Source: Prorocentrum cordatum (lineage: Eukaryota > Sar > Dinophyceae > Prorocentrales > Prorocentraceae). Taken from it: a DNA stretch of 64,000 nt. The stretch covers positions 12,501 to 76,500 of the forward strand of contig CAUYUJ010002061.1 of NCBI GenBank assembly GCA_963575745.1, given 5' to 3'. Position numbers and translations under genes: made by a program. How positions within the stretch are numbered: position 1 is the first letter of the stretch; every line of letters begins with the position of its first letter. Positions 28,771 to 39,480 of the stretch are shown here, one piece after another. Below the pieces are notes generated by a model that did no database searches, had not been told where the DNA came from, and saw nothing but the letters and a program-made list of their open reading frames with translations.

Positions 28771-29475
28771 AATGGGAATATTCCGTTATCATATAAGATC
28801 AGATTGGGTAAGCCCCCCTTTGAGATCCTGGGGGGGTCCCACCACGCCCCCCCCCCCCCCCCCTCCAGAGCCCCCATGACGGCCGAACAGACGGCCGAAG
28901 ACGGCCCAACGGACGGCCTCCATGCTCTCCAAGACAGCCAAAATGGCCCCAGAAAAACCCAAGATGTCTCCAAGACGGCTCAAGATGACCGAATACGGCT
29001 TCAGATGGCCTCCAAGGGGGTCAGAACCACCCAAGACGCCTCTGAGGGGTCCTCCGCGGAGGCTCGAAGAGGCCACCATCATCAATGTTCTAAGGGTTGT
29101 TTGAACGATTTAGCCATTTGCTTTTTTCGTATTTCCCACGGCCAAGCTCGCGACAATATCGCCCAAGAGGCCTCCAAGATGGCCTCATAATGGCCTGAGA
29201 AGCCCCAAGACGGCCCCAAGACGGCCCAAGAGGCTTCCAAAACGCTCAAGATCGTTTCAGGGACGCCCCTGAACCGCTCAAAGAGGGCCCAAGATGGCTT
29301 CTACTGGCCCTCAGGACGGCATCCGACGGCGTCGCACGGGCCACGAGTGCATTCAGACAACCCAAAACGGTGCCCAAGGACCCTCCACAAGGCATTCAAG
29401 AGCCCACGGAAGCCTCCAAGAGGCCCCCAGGAAGTCCCCGAGGCCCCAAGAGTGCCGCAAGACGATCCCCCGATG
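28771..29475 (-). repeat. CTTGGG-type repeat, copy A6 (minus strand)
   Basis: A C run of about 17 (28846-28862), then AAGACGGCCCAAGAGGCC-type phrases read on the minus strand as GGCCTCTTGGG words. An AT-rich patch occurs near 29090-29150. Copies A4 and A6 are tail to tail around the (TA)n array. Family A membership is inferred from phrase type and tail position only. Confidence 0.55.
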
Positions 29476-29525
29476 CCTCCTCCTCCTCCTCCTCCTCCTC
29501 CTTCTCCTTCTCCTCCTCCTTCATG
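29476..29525. repeat. (CTC)n microsatellite
   Basis: Short run of CTCCTCCTC with CTTCTCCTT variants. Confidence 0.9.
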
Positions 29526-30180
29526 AAGGTCACCATGAAGTAGCTGAGTAAGGAGGGCAATCTCGACCCAGAGGAAGTGAAAAGGCTCAAAGAGCGACAG
29601 AAGCTACGAGACAGCACTCAGACCCTGCTGGATGGTACCGAGATCTTCGAGGACAAGTTCGCCTACCCCAATTCGGAGTAGACGACGACCGCCAGCTCCT
29701 CCAGCGGCCACCAGGGAGAGCACCCAGTGGAGCCCACTGGAAAGCCAAAAGATGAATTAGCGAGGTTCGGGAGTGCTACTCTGGGCAAGGTGGGCGAGCC
29801 CACTGGCAAAGCCAAGAGATGCATTAGCGAGGTTATCTCGGAGTGCTACTCTAGGCAAACAGGACGGGCAAACACAGAGTGCTCGCACTGACATCGCCAT
29901 GGGAAGTTTTTTTGGGAGTGCCGACCGGTCCGTTACTGCAGGGTGATGAATGGGGAAAAACAGTTGACCATCGCGAAGGCCACCAGAGCGCATCCTCGAT
30001 GGCCCCGCCTACAACATACCCTGACTACCAGTATGCTCTACCTAACATACACTTCGAGGGGGAACAGTGGGATACTTCAACAAGGTATCAGAGTACAGAT
30101 ACGACAATGCATGGGACAATTATCGGCCAGTTCGATGTGGAAGAGAAGTGAGCCGAGCGAGAGAGGAGAGAATCTGATAT
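29526..30180 (+). pseudogene. Degraded coding-like sequence, family unknown, with a ~62-bp tandem duplication
   Basis: Positions 29544-29678 keep a 45-codon frame with charged, protein-like composition (for example EEVKRLKERQKLRD) between TAG codons. Shorter coding-like frames follow to about 30150 (for example a piece ending GQFDVEEK before a TGA at 30149). The phrase GATGAATTAGCGAGGTT at about 29751-29767 recurs as GATGCATTAGCGAGGTT at about 29817-29833 with matching flanks, a tandem duplication of about 62-66 bp. I do not recognise the family. It may be a broken gene or the body of an unknown element whose right part is repeat F (30290-30640). Confidence 0.35.
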
Positions 30181-30289
30181 AATACGATCGATAGGGTAAC
30201 CAGGCCCCCCCAGCAAAAGTTTGGAAAGCGCGGGCCTCCCGACCCTCTCCCCCTCCTCCTTTTGAGTTGTCATGTCGCCGTCTCCTCCT

Positions 30290-30645
30290 CCGTAGCTTGG
30301 GCGCGCTGCTAAGCCCGCGCGTCCCCACCCCTTGGGCACGCGGAAGGGTCAGCAGCTGCTCCCCCCGCACTGACCCGCAGGGACTCGGAATCGTAAGGTA
30401 GTGAGCCTCTCTTACAGGGCCACCTCGGAGCTCACTCCTTGAGCAGCGGGGTACGCCCCCTGCCAGCCCTAGCGAGAAGCCAGGGCCGTTGCACAACTAA
30501 TGGCAAGAGATGTTGCCAGATGCGCGCAAGGCACCAGCGTAGGTGCTTTGACGTTGAACCCCCTTTTATGCGGATGTCCTTGTCCTTGTCTCCTCCTCTT
30601 TTCCAGGTGCACGCTTCAAAACAAACTGTTCAATGAGCCTCCCTT
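30290..30645 (+). repeat. Dispersed repeat F, copy 1, running into a CTC tract
   Basis: The sequence GGGTCAGCAGCTGCTCCCCC (30347), CACTGACCCGCAGGGA, GAGCCTCTCTTACAGGGCCA, CCCCTGCCAGCCC, then CCCTTTTATGCGGATGTCCT (30561) matches 42400-42645 in the same order. Both copies run straight into CTC arrays. Confidence 0.8.
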
Positions 30646-31045
30646 TCTTCTTCCTTCGCCTCCTCTTCCTGCTCCTTGTTCTCCTCCTCCTCCTGCTCCT
30701 TTTCCTCCTCGTCCTGTTTCTCCTCTTCCCCCTCCTTCTCCTCCTCCTCCTCCTCCTCCGCCTCCTCCTCCTCCTCCTCTTTTTGTTCCTCCTGCTCCTC
30801 CTCCTCCTCCTCCCCTCCTCCTCCTCCTCCTCCTCCTCCTCCTCCGCCTCTCCTCCTCCTCCTTCTCCTCCTCTCCCTTCCTTTTTCTTTTTCTCCTCCT
30901 CCTCCTCCTCCTCCTCCTCCTCCTCCTCCTCCCCTCCCCCTCTTCCCTCCTCATTATCCTCCTCCTCCTCCCTCCTCCTCCTCCTCCTCCTCCTCCTCGT
31001 CTCCTCTCCTCCTCCTCCTCCTCCTCCTCTTCCTCCTCTTCTGAT
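30646..31045 (+). repeat. (CTC)n polypyrimidine tract
   Basis: Imperfect CTC/CTT/CCT repeats of about 400 bp. Long frames on both strands are low complexity. Confidence 0.95.
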
Positions 31046-31590
31046 CTCCCCCCTCGTCCACCCACCAGTGTTCCCTAAATATTGGCCCGAGCGGCTTGGG
31101 AAAGACACGACCCGATAGTTTCGCCAGGCCGGGGAGCCGCACGCTGGGCCGCAGAGGGCGTTTCCTAGCGAGGCGCGGGCGGCGGTTCTTCGCCGCGGGT
31201 TCCTGCCCCGCAGGATTCCAACGAACCGCACGGCACGCCGCGAGGCCCCACCAGGCACCAAACGACCAGGCAGGAACCCGCGGGGCCCGAACAGGACCGC
31301 GCACTGCCCCGCAGGCCCCACGGGACCCGCCTCAGCCTTCTCCGCCTGCCTCCGCCTGCTTCGGCCTGGTCCTCTTGCCTCGTGCGCCTGCCGCCTCTTC
31401 CTCCGTCTCCTTATCCTCCGCCTCCTCACCACCCTCCTCCAGGGACATTCCACCCCCTCCTCCTCCTGCTCCCTCCTCCCCCTCCTGCATGCTTTTCTTC
31501 CCTCTCTCCATGTTCCTCCTGCTCCTCCCCTTCCTCCCCTCCTCCTTTTCCTCCTGCTGCTTCTCCACGTATTCGTCCTCCTCCCCCATC
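31046..31590. other. Unassigned GC-rich sequence grading into CTC
   Basis: Mixed GC-rich sequence to about 31380, then a CTC/CCTCC-rich degenerate stretch. No gene is visible. Confidence 0.45.
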
Positions 31591-31735
31591 CTGCTCCTCC
31601 TCCTCCTCCTCGTCCTCCTCCTCCTCCTCCTCCTCCTCCTCCTCCTCCTGCTACTCGTTGTCCTCCTCCTCCTCCTCCTCCTCCTCCTCCTCCTCCTCCT
31701 CCTCCTCCTCCTCTTCCTCGTCCTCCCGCTGCTGC
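31591..31735 (+). repeat. (CTC)n tract
   Basis: Nearly pure CTC repeats. Confidence 0.95.
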
Positions 31736-32130
31736 CTCCTGAATTCCGCTACCTCAGGACAGCAGGAACTTATTGGACCCCAAAGGCCCCCATGAGGTTC
31801 CACAGGGCCCCAGAGGAACCTAGAGGCCTCCACGGGCTGCCACCGCACCCCACGAGCTCTGATTGGGGTTTCCCCCGATGCGGCTAGACCGCGGGGCCCG
31901 CATACAGCACAGCGCAGAGCATGTACTTTTGCTCGGCCGCTGGCGTATGATTCGTACCGCAAGACCGTCTTACGCATTTCGAAAATTATTCAAGTGGCTT
32001 CCGCCATTCCGCCGACCCCAGAGTGAGTGACAGCTTGCTGCGATCTCGGAAGATAGTTTGTGGCTATCGGCCACCCGCCATCGTGCCTGAGCTGTGGGCC
32101 AGTAGAAAGTTGGATGCCTGTACGGGCTCT
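31736..32130. other. Unassigned sequence
   Basis: No convincing frame, domain or shared repeat, apart from some CTTGGG-like phrases (minus strand) at about 31770-31830. Confidence 0.4.
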
Positions 32131-32590
32131 TGAGATGCCTCTCGGATCCCTCTTCTGGGCTCCTGGGGGCATGTTGGGAGCTTCTAGAAGACCTCGCTGA
32201 GCCTCCCAGAGGCCTCTCGGGGACCATTATTGGGGTCCTTTCGGGCGCCTCGGGGGCCCTTGGGGAGCTCTTGGGCTTATCTTGGGAGGAAAGGCTCGAA
32301 GTCTCAAGTCGTCTTCCCCTTCTTCGGCCCCTCTAGAGGTCCTCTTGGGCCGCCTTTTGGAGCTTTCTTCGGGGGCTCACGGGCATCCGCCCGATAAAGG
32401 GGGTCTTCCTGGCCGTTTGGGAAGATGTCGAGGTGGACCAGCGAGATCATCCTACAAATGTTTCCGGATCAAGCGAATGACATGATGTTTGCCATTCGGG
32501 GCCGTCTCGGCGGTCTTCCGGGACGACTCCTGGGCAGTCTCAGAAGTGTCTCTTGGGCCGCCCTGCCGCCATTTGGAACCACCCTAGAGT
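32131..32590 (+). repeat. CTTGGG-type repeat copy
   Basis: GGCCTCTCGGGG, CTCTTGGG and GGTCCTCTTGGGCCG phrases. An AT-containing patch lies at 32455-32500. It has diverged from families A and B. Confidence 0.6.
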
Positions 32591-32593
32591 TAA

Positions 32594-32741
32594 GTCGGGC
32601 GTGTCCCTCTACAGGAGGAATTCAAAAATAGTCCAAAAAATAGTCTGGAGACTACCTTTTTGCATTTGTTATTTATTCGAGTTTTTTTTAACAATTTTCA
32701 TTTTTTCGTCCAAAGCCCCTCTGTAGGAGGACACGCCCGAC
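32594..32741. mobile_element. MITE-like element (25-bp terminal inverted repeats, AT-rich centre)
   Basis: Left end GTCGGGCGTGTCCCTCTACA (32594) is inverted at 32717-32741. The arms agree at about 21 of 25 positions, with the outer 13 perfect. The 98-bp centre is strikingly AT-rich (TTTTTTTTAACAATTTTCA). It has no coding capacity. No clear target-site duplication is visible, so mobility is inferred from structure only. Confidence 0.6.
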
Positions 32742-33750
32742 CTGACCTTCGGCGCTCTGTTGGACTGCCTCGGCGCCCTCCCTGCCGCTTCCCTCGCAGA
32801 CCAGGGAAAACCCTCGGACGGTGGCAAGACCACGGTGGTCGCCAACGTCTCGCGAAAGCAGAAAGGGAGCTGGGCCACACGTTGGTGCCAGTGCTGACTT
32901 CGCGACAGCACGCAAGGGGCGTGCACGCCCGTGTCAGCGCACTGCTGGGCATGGAGCTCCCATAAGTTCGTGATGCCCCGTGCGCGATCTGCGAGAATGG
33001 CACTCTCCTGTGGGGGGCCCGCGCGCGCAGGAGGATGGCGACGGACACGTGGCTCGACCAGATGCGCTCCGCCCACAGATCCTGGCGCAGAGAAGCCTTT
33101 GCTTCCCTTGGTGTGGGGAGCCGTAGCCGCGAGCGACGGCAAGCGCTCCAGGTGATCATGATTTCTTTCGTATCGGCCATCCCTGTCTACGATTGCGTGT
33201 CCTACCGCAGCTTTCGTCGGCGCCATTTCTGTTCGCGGCGCCACCATGCAATCTTTCTGATGTCGCAGACATGATATGAATGGTCTGTTGGGCCTAGTGG
33301 GGACGCATACACACCGCCTGTATCAGTCTCCCTCGCCTCGCTTCTGTCATCTCCTCCTCGTCCTCTCTTCCTCCTCCTCCATGCGACGTTTTTGCAGCTG
33401 GCCAGGTGCTCCTCCGATGCATGCTGCGGGGCAGCATTGCTATGGCAGTTTGCAGTCTGAGAGATCGTTGAGTCATCGTCGATTGGAGGAAAAAATCAGG
33501 TAAAAATATGTGTGATGGCGCAGGAAAAACCTCACTCCTCCTCTTCTGCCTCACTCCTCGTCGTCGTTATCGTCGCCGTCACCCCCGAGCCGGCCTCCCC
33601 CACCTCGAGGCAAGGGCGCCGGAGGCAGGCTGCAAGCGGCGGGGCCCGCGACAGGCAGCACGCGAGCGCGTGTGCTTGCCGTCTTGTCGAAGAACCTCAG
33701 GGCCGAGATTTGAGGCGAAGCGGCGCGAGCCTTTAGCATCTTGCACATTG
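32742..33750. other. Unassigned region, no gene supported
   Basis: Mixed-composition DNA with medium-length frames on both strands (up to about 190 codons, minus strand 32669-33247) but no recognisable domain. A short CTCCTCGTCCTC patch lies near 33350-33380. Confidence 0.4.
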
Positions 33751-33836
33751 AATGTATGTATGTATGTATGTATGTACGTACGTACGTACGTACGTACGTA
33801 TGTATGTATGTATGTATGTATGTATGTATGTATGTG
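33751..33836. repeat. (TATG)n array with a central (TACG)n block
   Basis: TATGTATGTATG changes to TACGTACGTACGTACG and back to TATGTATG. The same ACGT-in-ATGT transition occurs near 35478-35500. Confidence 0.95.
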
Positions 33837-34030
33837 TGAAAGAGCGCGTTCTGTGGTCGCTTGGAGGGGGGGTGTGGAACCGGACCCCCCCCCCTTTACC
33901 CTCTCCTCGGGCCGGCGCTGCGCTTGGGTCGGCGGCGGCTGGCGACGGCGGCGGGGACGACGATTTTCATTTCTTGGCCGGCGCCGGCGCCTGCGGCGGC
34001 GGGCGGCGGAGGCGGGGAGCGTCGACGAGG
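33837..34030. other. Unassigned GC-rich spacer
   Basis: GC-rich sequence with GGCGGC and GACGACG words. No gene is visible. Confidence 0.4.
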
Positions 34031-35085
34031 ACGACGGTGGTGGTGGTGGTGGTGGGTTGTGGTGGTGGTGGTGGTGGCGGTGGTGGTGGTTGTGGTGGTG
34101 GTGGTGTGGTGGTTTGTTGTGGTGGTGGTGGTGGTGGCGGTGGTGGTGGTGGTGGTGGTGTGGTGGTGGTGGTGTGGTGGTGGTGGTGTGGTGGGTGTGG
34201 TGGTGTGGTGGTGGCGGTGGTGTTTGTGGTGGTGGTGGTGGTGTTTTTTGGTGGTGGTGTGGTGGTGGTTTGTGGCGGTGGGTTGTGTGGTGGTGGTGGT
34301 TTGCGGTGCTTGTGGTAGTGGTGGTGGCGGTGGTGGTGGTGGTTTGTTGTGGTGGTGGTGGTTGTGGCGGTGGGTGGTGGTGGTGGTGGTGTTTTGGTGG
34401 TGGTGTGGTGGTGGTTTGTGGTGGTGGTGGTGGGTTGTGGAGGTGGTGGTGGTGGTTTGGTGGTAGTGTGGTGGTGGTTTGTCATGGTGGTGGTGGTGGT
34501 GGGTTGTGATTGTGGTGGTGGTTTGTGGAGGTGGTGCTTGTGGTGGTGGGTTGTGGCGGTGGTGGTGGTCGTTGTGGTTTGTGGTGGTGGTGGGTTGTGC
34601 TGCTGGCAGTGGTGGTGGTTGTGGCGGTGGTGGGTTGTGGTGGTGTGGTAGATTTTGGTGGTGGTGGTGGGTTTTTGTGGTGTGGTTGTGGTGGTGTGAT
34701 GGTGGTGGATTTTGTGGTGGTGGTGGGTTGTGGTAGTGGCGGTGGTTTGTGGACGTTTGCTGTAGTGGTGGTGGGGTGGCGGCGGTGGTGGTGGTGGTGG
34801 TGTGGTGGTGGCGGTGGCGGTGGGTTGTGCTGCTGGTAGTGGTGGTGGTGGTTGTGGCGGTGGTGGTGGTGGTGTGGTAGATTGTGGTGGTGGTGGTGGT
34901 AGTGGTGGTGGGTTTTTGTGGTGGTGGTGGTGTTGGTGATGTGGAGTTGCAGTGGTTGTGTGGTGGTGGTGGTGGTGGTGGTGGTGGTGCTTGTGTGGTG
35001 GTGTAGGTGGTGGTGGTGGTGGGTTGAGGCGGTGGTGGTGGTGGTGGTAGTGGTGGTGGTGGTGGTGGTGGTAGTGGTGGTAATC
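34031..35085 (+). repeat. ~1-kb (GGT)n/(GTG)n array
   Basis: Imperfect GGTGGTGGT with GTGTGG, TTGTGG and GGCGGT interruptions. The plus strand is almost devoid of C and A, so it is G-rich on one strand throughout. The 688-codon minus-strand His/Pro/Thr frame is an artefact. Confidence 0.97.
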
Positions 35086-35415
35086 GTTGCTGCGTCCCCG
35101 CCGTCGCCGGCACTAGCGCCGGCGCTGCTGGCCGCCGCCAGCGCTCGCGCCGAGGGGGGGGGGGTTTTGAACCACCCCCGCCCTTGCGAGAAGGTGGGGG
35201 GGCGGTTTGAACCCCCTCCCCCCTAGGCTGCCCCTGGTCATCGTCGCTGCGTCCCCGCCGTGGGCGCCGCTGGCGGCCGTCAGCGCCGGCGCTGTCGCCG
35301 AGGGGGGGGGGAGAGGGGGTTTTGAACCCTGTCCCCCCCCTTGGCAGGGGGGGGGCGGGTGGTTCGGGAGGGGGTGGCTTGGGGGGGAGGGGAGTCCCCC
35401 AGTTTGAAACGCGCC
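35086..35415 (+). repeat. Two-copy GC-rich duplication (~150-bp spacing)
   Basis: CGTTGCTGCGTCCCCGCCGT (35088) to GGGGTTTTGAACCACCCCCG recurs as CGTCGCTGCGTCCCCGCCGT (35240) to GGGGGTTTTGAACCCTGTCC. GCCGGCGCTG and GCCGAGGGGGGGGGG are shared by both copies. Confidence 0.75.
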
Positions 35416-36110
35416 GCCGAATGTTCCCAAGGCAAGCGCCCGTGAAACGCGTTCTCTGGTATGTGTATGTCTGTATGTATGTACGTACGTACGTACGTGT
35501 GTAAGTATGTATGTGTGTATGTGTGTATGTATGTGCGTGTATGTAAGTGCATAGTATGTATGTACGTCTGTATATGCGTATGTGTGTAAGTCTGTACATG
35601 TAGGTGTGTATGCACGTATGTATATATGCATGTATGTTTGTACACATGGCTGTATGTATGTTGGTGATTTGTATATGCATGTATGTATGTATGGGTGTAA
35701 GGTTGTCTGTACATATGCACGTTTGCACGTATATATGCATGTATGCACGTATGCATGTATGGGTGAATACATGCATATGTATACATATAGTGTACAAATG
35801 TAAGTATGTAAGTATGTATGTATGTATGTATGTATGTATGTATGTATGTATGTATGTGTGTGTATGTATGTATGTACTGTAATGCAATGTAATGTAATGT
35901 AATGTAATGTAACGTAATGCAATGTAATGTAATGTAATGCAATGTAATGTAATGTAATGCAATGTAATGTATGTATGTATGTATGTATGTATGTATGCAT
36001 GTATGTATGTATGTATGTATGTATGTACGCTTGTATGTATGTATGGATGTTGTTATAGTTATGTAAGTGTGCATATATACATATATATACATATATATAC
36101 ACACGCGTAT
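35416..36110. repeat. (TATG)n microsatellite with (TAATG)n pentamer block
   Basis: Degenerate TATG/TGTA/CATA words from 35458, nearly pure TATG at 35815-35875 and 35967-36035. Between them is an AATGT pentamer block (35878-35968) with AACGT and AATGC variants. The IHTYIHTY-type frames on the other strand are artefacts. Confidence 0.95.
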
Positions 36111-36845
36111 ACAGACAGACGCCCTCCAGTGGACTGCTCCTGGGCCTCCTGGGAGGGGCGGCGGTGCATCCATTGCCAGTGCGAATCAACGAGTCTATAC
36201 ACACCACCATCCCTTGAAGGCACAGGGAACACTCGTCGGCGGTTGCCTGTGCATACTCGAAACCGATGACAGGGATGGGCAACCTCCCCAAAGGTACCCT
36301 TGATCCTTGCCTCTTCGGCCCATCCTTAACCACTTTCGATGGCCAGCCCTGGTCGTAGGGCCTCGACTAAGGGCGCATAAGGGGCTTGCGGCTTGCATCC
36401 TTACCGCGCATGCTTAATATCAAGTTGAAGTGTCTATACTCTGACATCTGGTCGCGCTCCAATTTTCTCAATGCGTGGGCCCCGGAGGTCTGGACCACTC
36501 CCCGGGGGCCGGTTCTTCTTTCCGAGCCGTTTCTTCGAGGCCCAGCGAGGGCCCCAGGAGGCCGAAAACGGCCCAAACCTGCCACCTATTTTTTTTGGAG
36601 CGTCTGATATCTGGGTATTTTCGTGGCGAAGATCGGCGCTCCGCGACCGGCCGCTGCGGCCCGCCATAGCCGCAGCGGCCGCCGGGCGTTGCCGGCCGCT
36701 CGCCGGGCGGGCTCGGGGCGCGCGCCGAGGGCGGACCCGCTGCTTCCCGCCGGAAAGCGGCAGGCGCTGGCCAGCGACTTGTCGGCGGGCCGCGCGGCCT
36801 TTCTGTCGGCGGTGCCGCGGCCCAGCGCCGCAGCTGGGTCGGGGT
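36111..36845. other. Unassigned, GC-rich in the second half
   Basis: No convincing gene or repeat. A T run (36588-36595) and a very GC-rich core (36640-36830) are the only compositional features. Confidence 0.4.
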
Positions 36846-37030
36846 CTTGCTCTCCTTCTCCTGCTCCTCCTCCTCCTCCTCCTCCTCCTCCTCCTCCTTC
36901 TCCTTCTCATCCTCCTCGTCTTCCTCCTCCTCCTCCTCCTCTTTTTCCTCCTTCTCCTCCTCCACTTCCTCCTCCTCTTTTTCCTCCTCCTCCTTCTTCC
37001 CCTCCCCTTCTCCTACTCCTCCTCTCCTCC

Positions 37031-37064
<34 letters not shown>

Positions 37065-37500
37065 TTTCATCCTCCTCGTCCTCATCCTCCTCCTCTTCGT
37101 CCTCCTTCTCCTCCTCCGTCTCCTCCTCATCCTTTCCTCCTCCTCCCTCTCCTCTTTCTCCTCCTCCTGCTCCTCCTCCTCCTCCTCCGCCTGCTGCTCC
37201 TCCCTCCTCATCCTCATTCATCCTCCTCCTCCTCCTTCTCCTCCTCCCTCTTCCTCCTCCTCCTCCTCCTCCTCCTCCTCCTCCTCCTCCTACCGCTATC
37301 CTCCTTTTCCTCCTTTTCCTTCTCCTCTTTCTTTTTTCCTCGTCCTCGTTCTCGTTTTCCTCCTCGTCCTTCTCCTCCTCCTCCTCCTCCTCCTCCTCCT
37401 CCTACCGCTACCCCTCCTCCTCCTCCTCCTCCTCCTTCTTCTTATCCTCCTCCTGCTCCTCCTTCTCCTCCTCCTCCTCCTTCTCCGTCTCCTCCACCAG
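36846..37500 (+). repeat. (CTC)n polypyrimidine tract
   Basis: Imperfect CTC/CTT/CCT repeats of about 650 bp with two CTACCGCTA interruptions (37291 and 37403) that suggest an internal duplication of about 112 bp. Confidence 0.95.
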
Positions 37501-38080
37501 CCGAGCCCCAATAAAAACAAGTATCCTGACTGTGACAAACATGCTTTGGGGGGGTCCCCTTCAACCCCATTCACACAGTCAGAACCAAGATAGTCAAAAC
37601 TACCGGCTCAAGCCCGAAACTAGATCGTACCATGCGCTGCTCTATTTCACAAACAGAACGGCGTTAAAATTGTTAAAGGAACTCCTGGGCATGATCTGAC
37701 ATGATGCCGGAAGAGAAGGCGAGAAACACAGATTTTTAAAGCCGAGCTCGCAAACCGAGCCTCCTGGAGGAGTACCCCAGGGGGAGTTCGGCGGCGGCCC
37801 GTTTCGATAATTTCCTGGAGGCGGGTTGCGGTTGGCGGGAGCCTGGGGCCAACGCGAGCAATCTTGTGGATATGACAAGTTGCGACCACTCTCTTGATGC
37901 CCGTGGGGGAGGGGTCTAACAAGGCGAATTTGGCAACTGTGCGTTCTGGAAGGGGTCCCCCCATTGTCAACGACCAGCACGTGTTAAAGTGTTCGCAAGT
38001 GTGGTAATGTCGTGAATCATCCTATGCGCTGCATCCGAAGACGCACGTGTGCGATTTTTGCTGGAGCCAGTGTTCGGTGG
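37501..38080. other. Unassigned sequence
   Basis: Mixed composition, short frames only. No repeat is recognised. Confidence 0.4.
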
Positions 38081-38280
38081 TCCAGTTTCCGCACCAGTGC
38101 GTACACCAGTGCGGACGCCAGCCGACGCAAGCACCGACGCTGGCGACTATGCCAGCACCAACGCCAGCGCCTACACCAGCACTGGCGCCAGCACCGACGC
38201 CAGCACCAACGAACGCTACGCCAGCCACCAATGCTGGCGCCTATGCCAGTCGACACCAGCACCGACGCCAGCACAGAGAT
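38081..38280 (+). repeat. CCAGCACCGACG-type minisatellite
   Basis: Degenerate 6- and 12-bp words GCCAGCACCGAC, GCCAGCACCAAC and CACCAGCACTGG repeated for about 200 bp. Confidence 0.7.
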
Positions 38281-38599
38281 GAAAACGACCGATCAGAAGG
38301 GGGCCACCACCGCAGTTCGACCATGACAGGCACCTCCTCCCCGCCATGAAGGCCAAGCTCCATGAGTCGCACTTTTGATTCGCCCCACCGCCTCCCCCTG
38401 GGGGCCCCACGCCTGGGGTGGCAGGGGACCGCTGCGCTCTCCCCCCCTCCTTCTGTTGCTGCGGCCTCTTCCCTCCCTCCTCTTCCCCTCTCCCCTGTCG
38501 TCGTCGTCGTGCCGCCGCCGCCGCCGCCTCCGCCGCCGCCGCTCCCTCCTCCGCCGCCGCCGCCGTTCTCGTCGTCCTCGTCTCGTCGTCGTCCTCGTC

Positions 38600-38677
<78 letters not shown>

Positions 38678-38690
38678 GGGTGCGGTCCTA
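38281..38690 (+). repeat. Spacer, then (CCG)n and (GTC)n microsatellites
   Basis: Unassigned to about 38480, then GCCGCCGCC (38510-38570), then TCGTCGTCG to about 38678. Confidence 0.8.
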
Positions 38691-39480
38691 TCCCTGCCTT
38701 GGGCTTGTGGCCCCCTCTGAGGGGGTGGTGTCCGATGGTAGTGGTGTAGTGCTCAGTTCCCCCGCCCCTCGCCTCCTGCGTCCTTCCCGTTTCGGTCACA
38801 GCTTAGCTTTGCATGTTTTTGTTCGTTTTTCTATCCGTGTGCTGTCCTCCGATCTCGGGTGCGGCGTCCGTCGCCCAGGGGGAGACAGGGACGGTTTGCT
38901 CTCGGAGCTTCCTGTGCCCTGCGCCCCCCTCGCGCGGCTTCAGAACCTTATTTGATCTTGCCGTTCGCTGTCGTCCTCCTGCTTCCTCCTCCTCCTCCTG
39001 CGCCTTGCGTCGCATCGGCAACTGTGGCACTAGGTGACCGCTCATCTGGCGAAGCGGCATGGTCCTTCCAACCAGGCTAATTCTGGGCATACTTCAGCCT
39101 GCGGCCCCAGTTTGCACTAGACTCGCGTGGGACTCCTGTGCGCGCGCCAGTTCTGGCACTGCCCAGAGCGTCTGGTCTTCGCATGCGCGAGGTGCTCCGA
39201 CGAGCATTCGGTGGTTTGCCACTCTCCTTTGGCGTCTCTCCTTCTTCTCCTCTTTCTCCCCCGTCCCGTGCTTAGTGCGACACGCCGGCGTCCACCCAGC
39301 AACGGTGCTGTCAGGTGTTGATTGTTTCGGCTGGTTGCCCATTCGCTTTCTTCTTTTCTCCTCTTTCCCCTTCGCTGCCTCTCCTGCCTCCTAGCTGCGG
39401 CCCGATGTTGGCACTTTCTTCATCTGAGTTTCGGGTTGACCCTGTAGTGTAATCCACAGGTGTCGCCGCAGCACTTCTTT
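38691..39480. other. Unassigned sequence downstream of the minus-strand LINE fragment
   Basis: If the LINE fragment at 39481-40605 continued, its C-terminal part would lie here on the minus strand. I could not recognise zinc-finger-like or tail motifs. Confidence 0.35.

Noticed and set aside
32669-33247. 192-codon minus-strand frame
   Set aside because: It overlaps equally long frames in other phases and its C-terminal part runs into the AT-rich MITE-like element. No domain recognised.
33896-35962. 688-codon minus-strand open frame
   Set aside because: It crosses the (GGT)n array (His/Thr/Pro) and the (TATG)n array (IHTYIHTY). Two unrelated microsatellites happen to be in frame.
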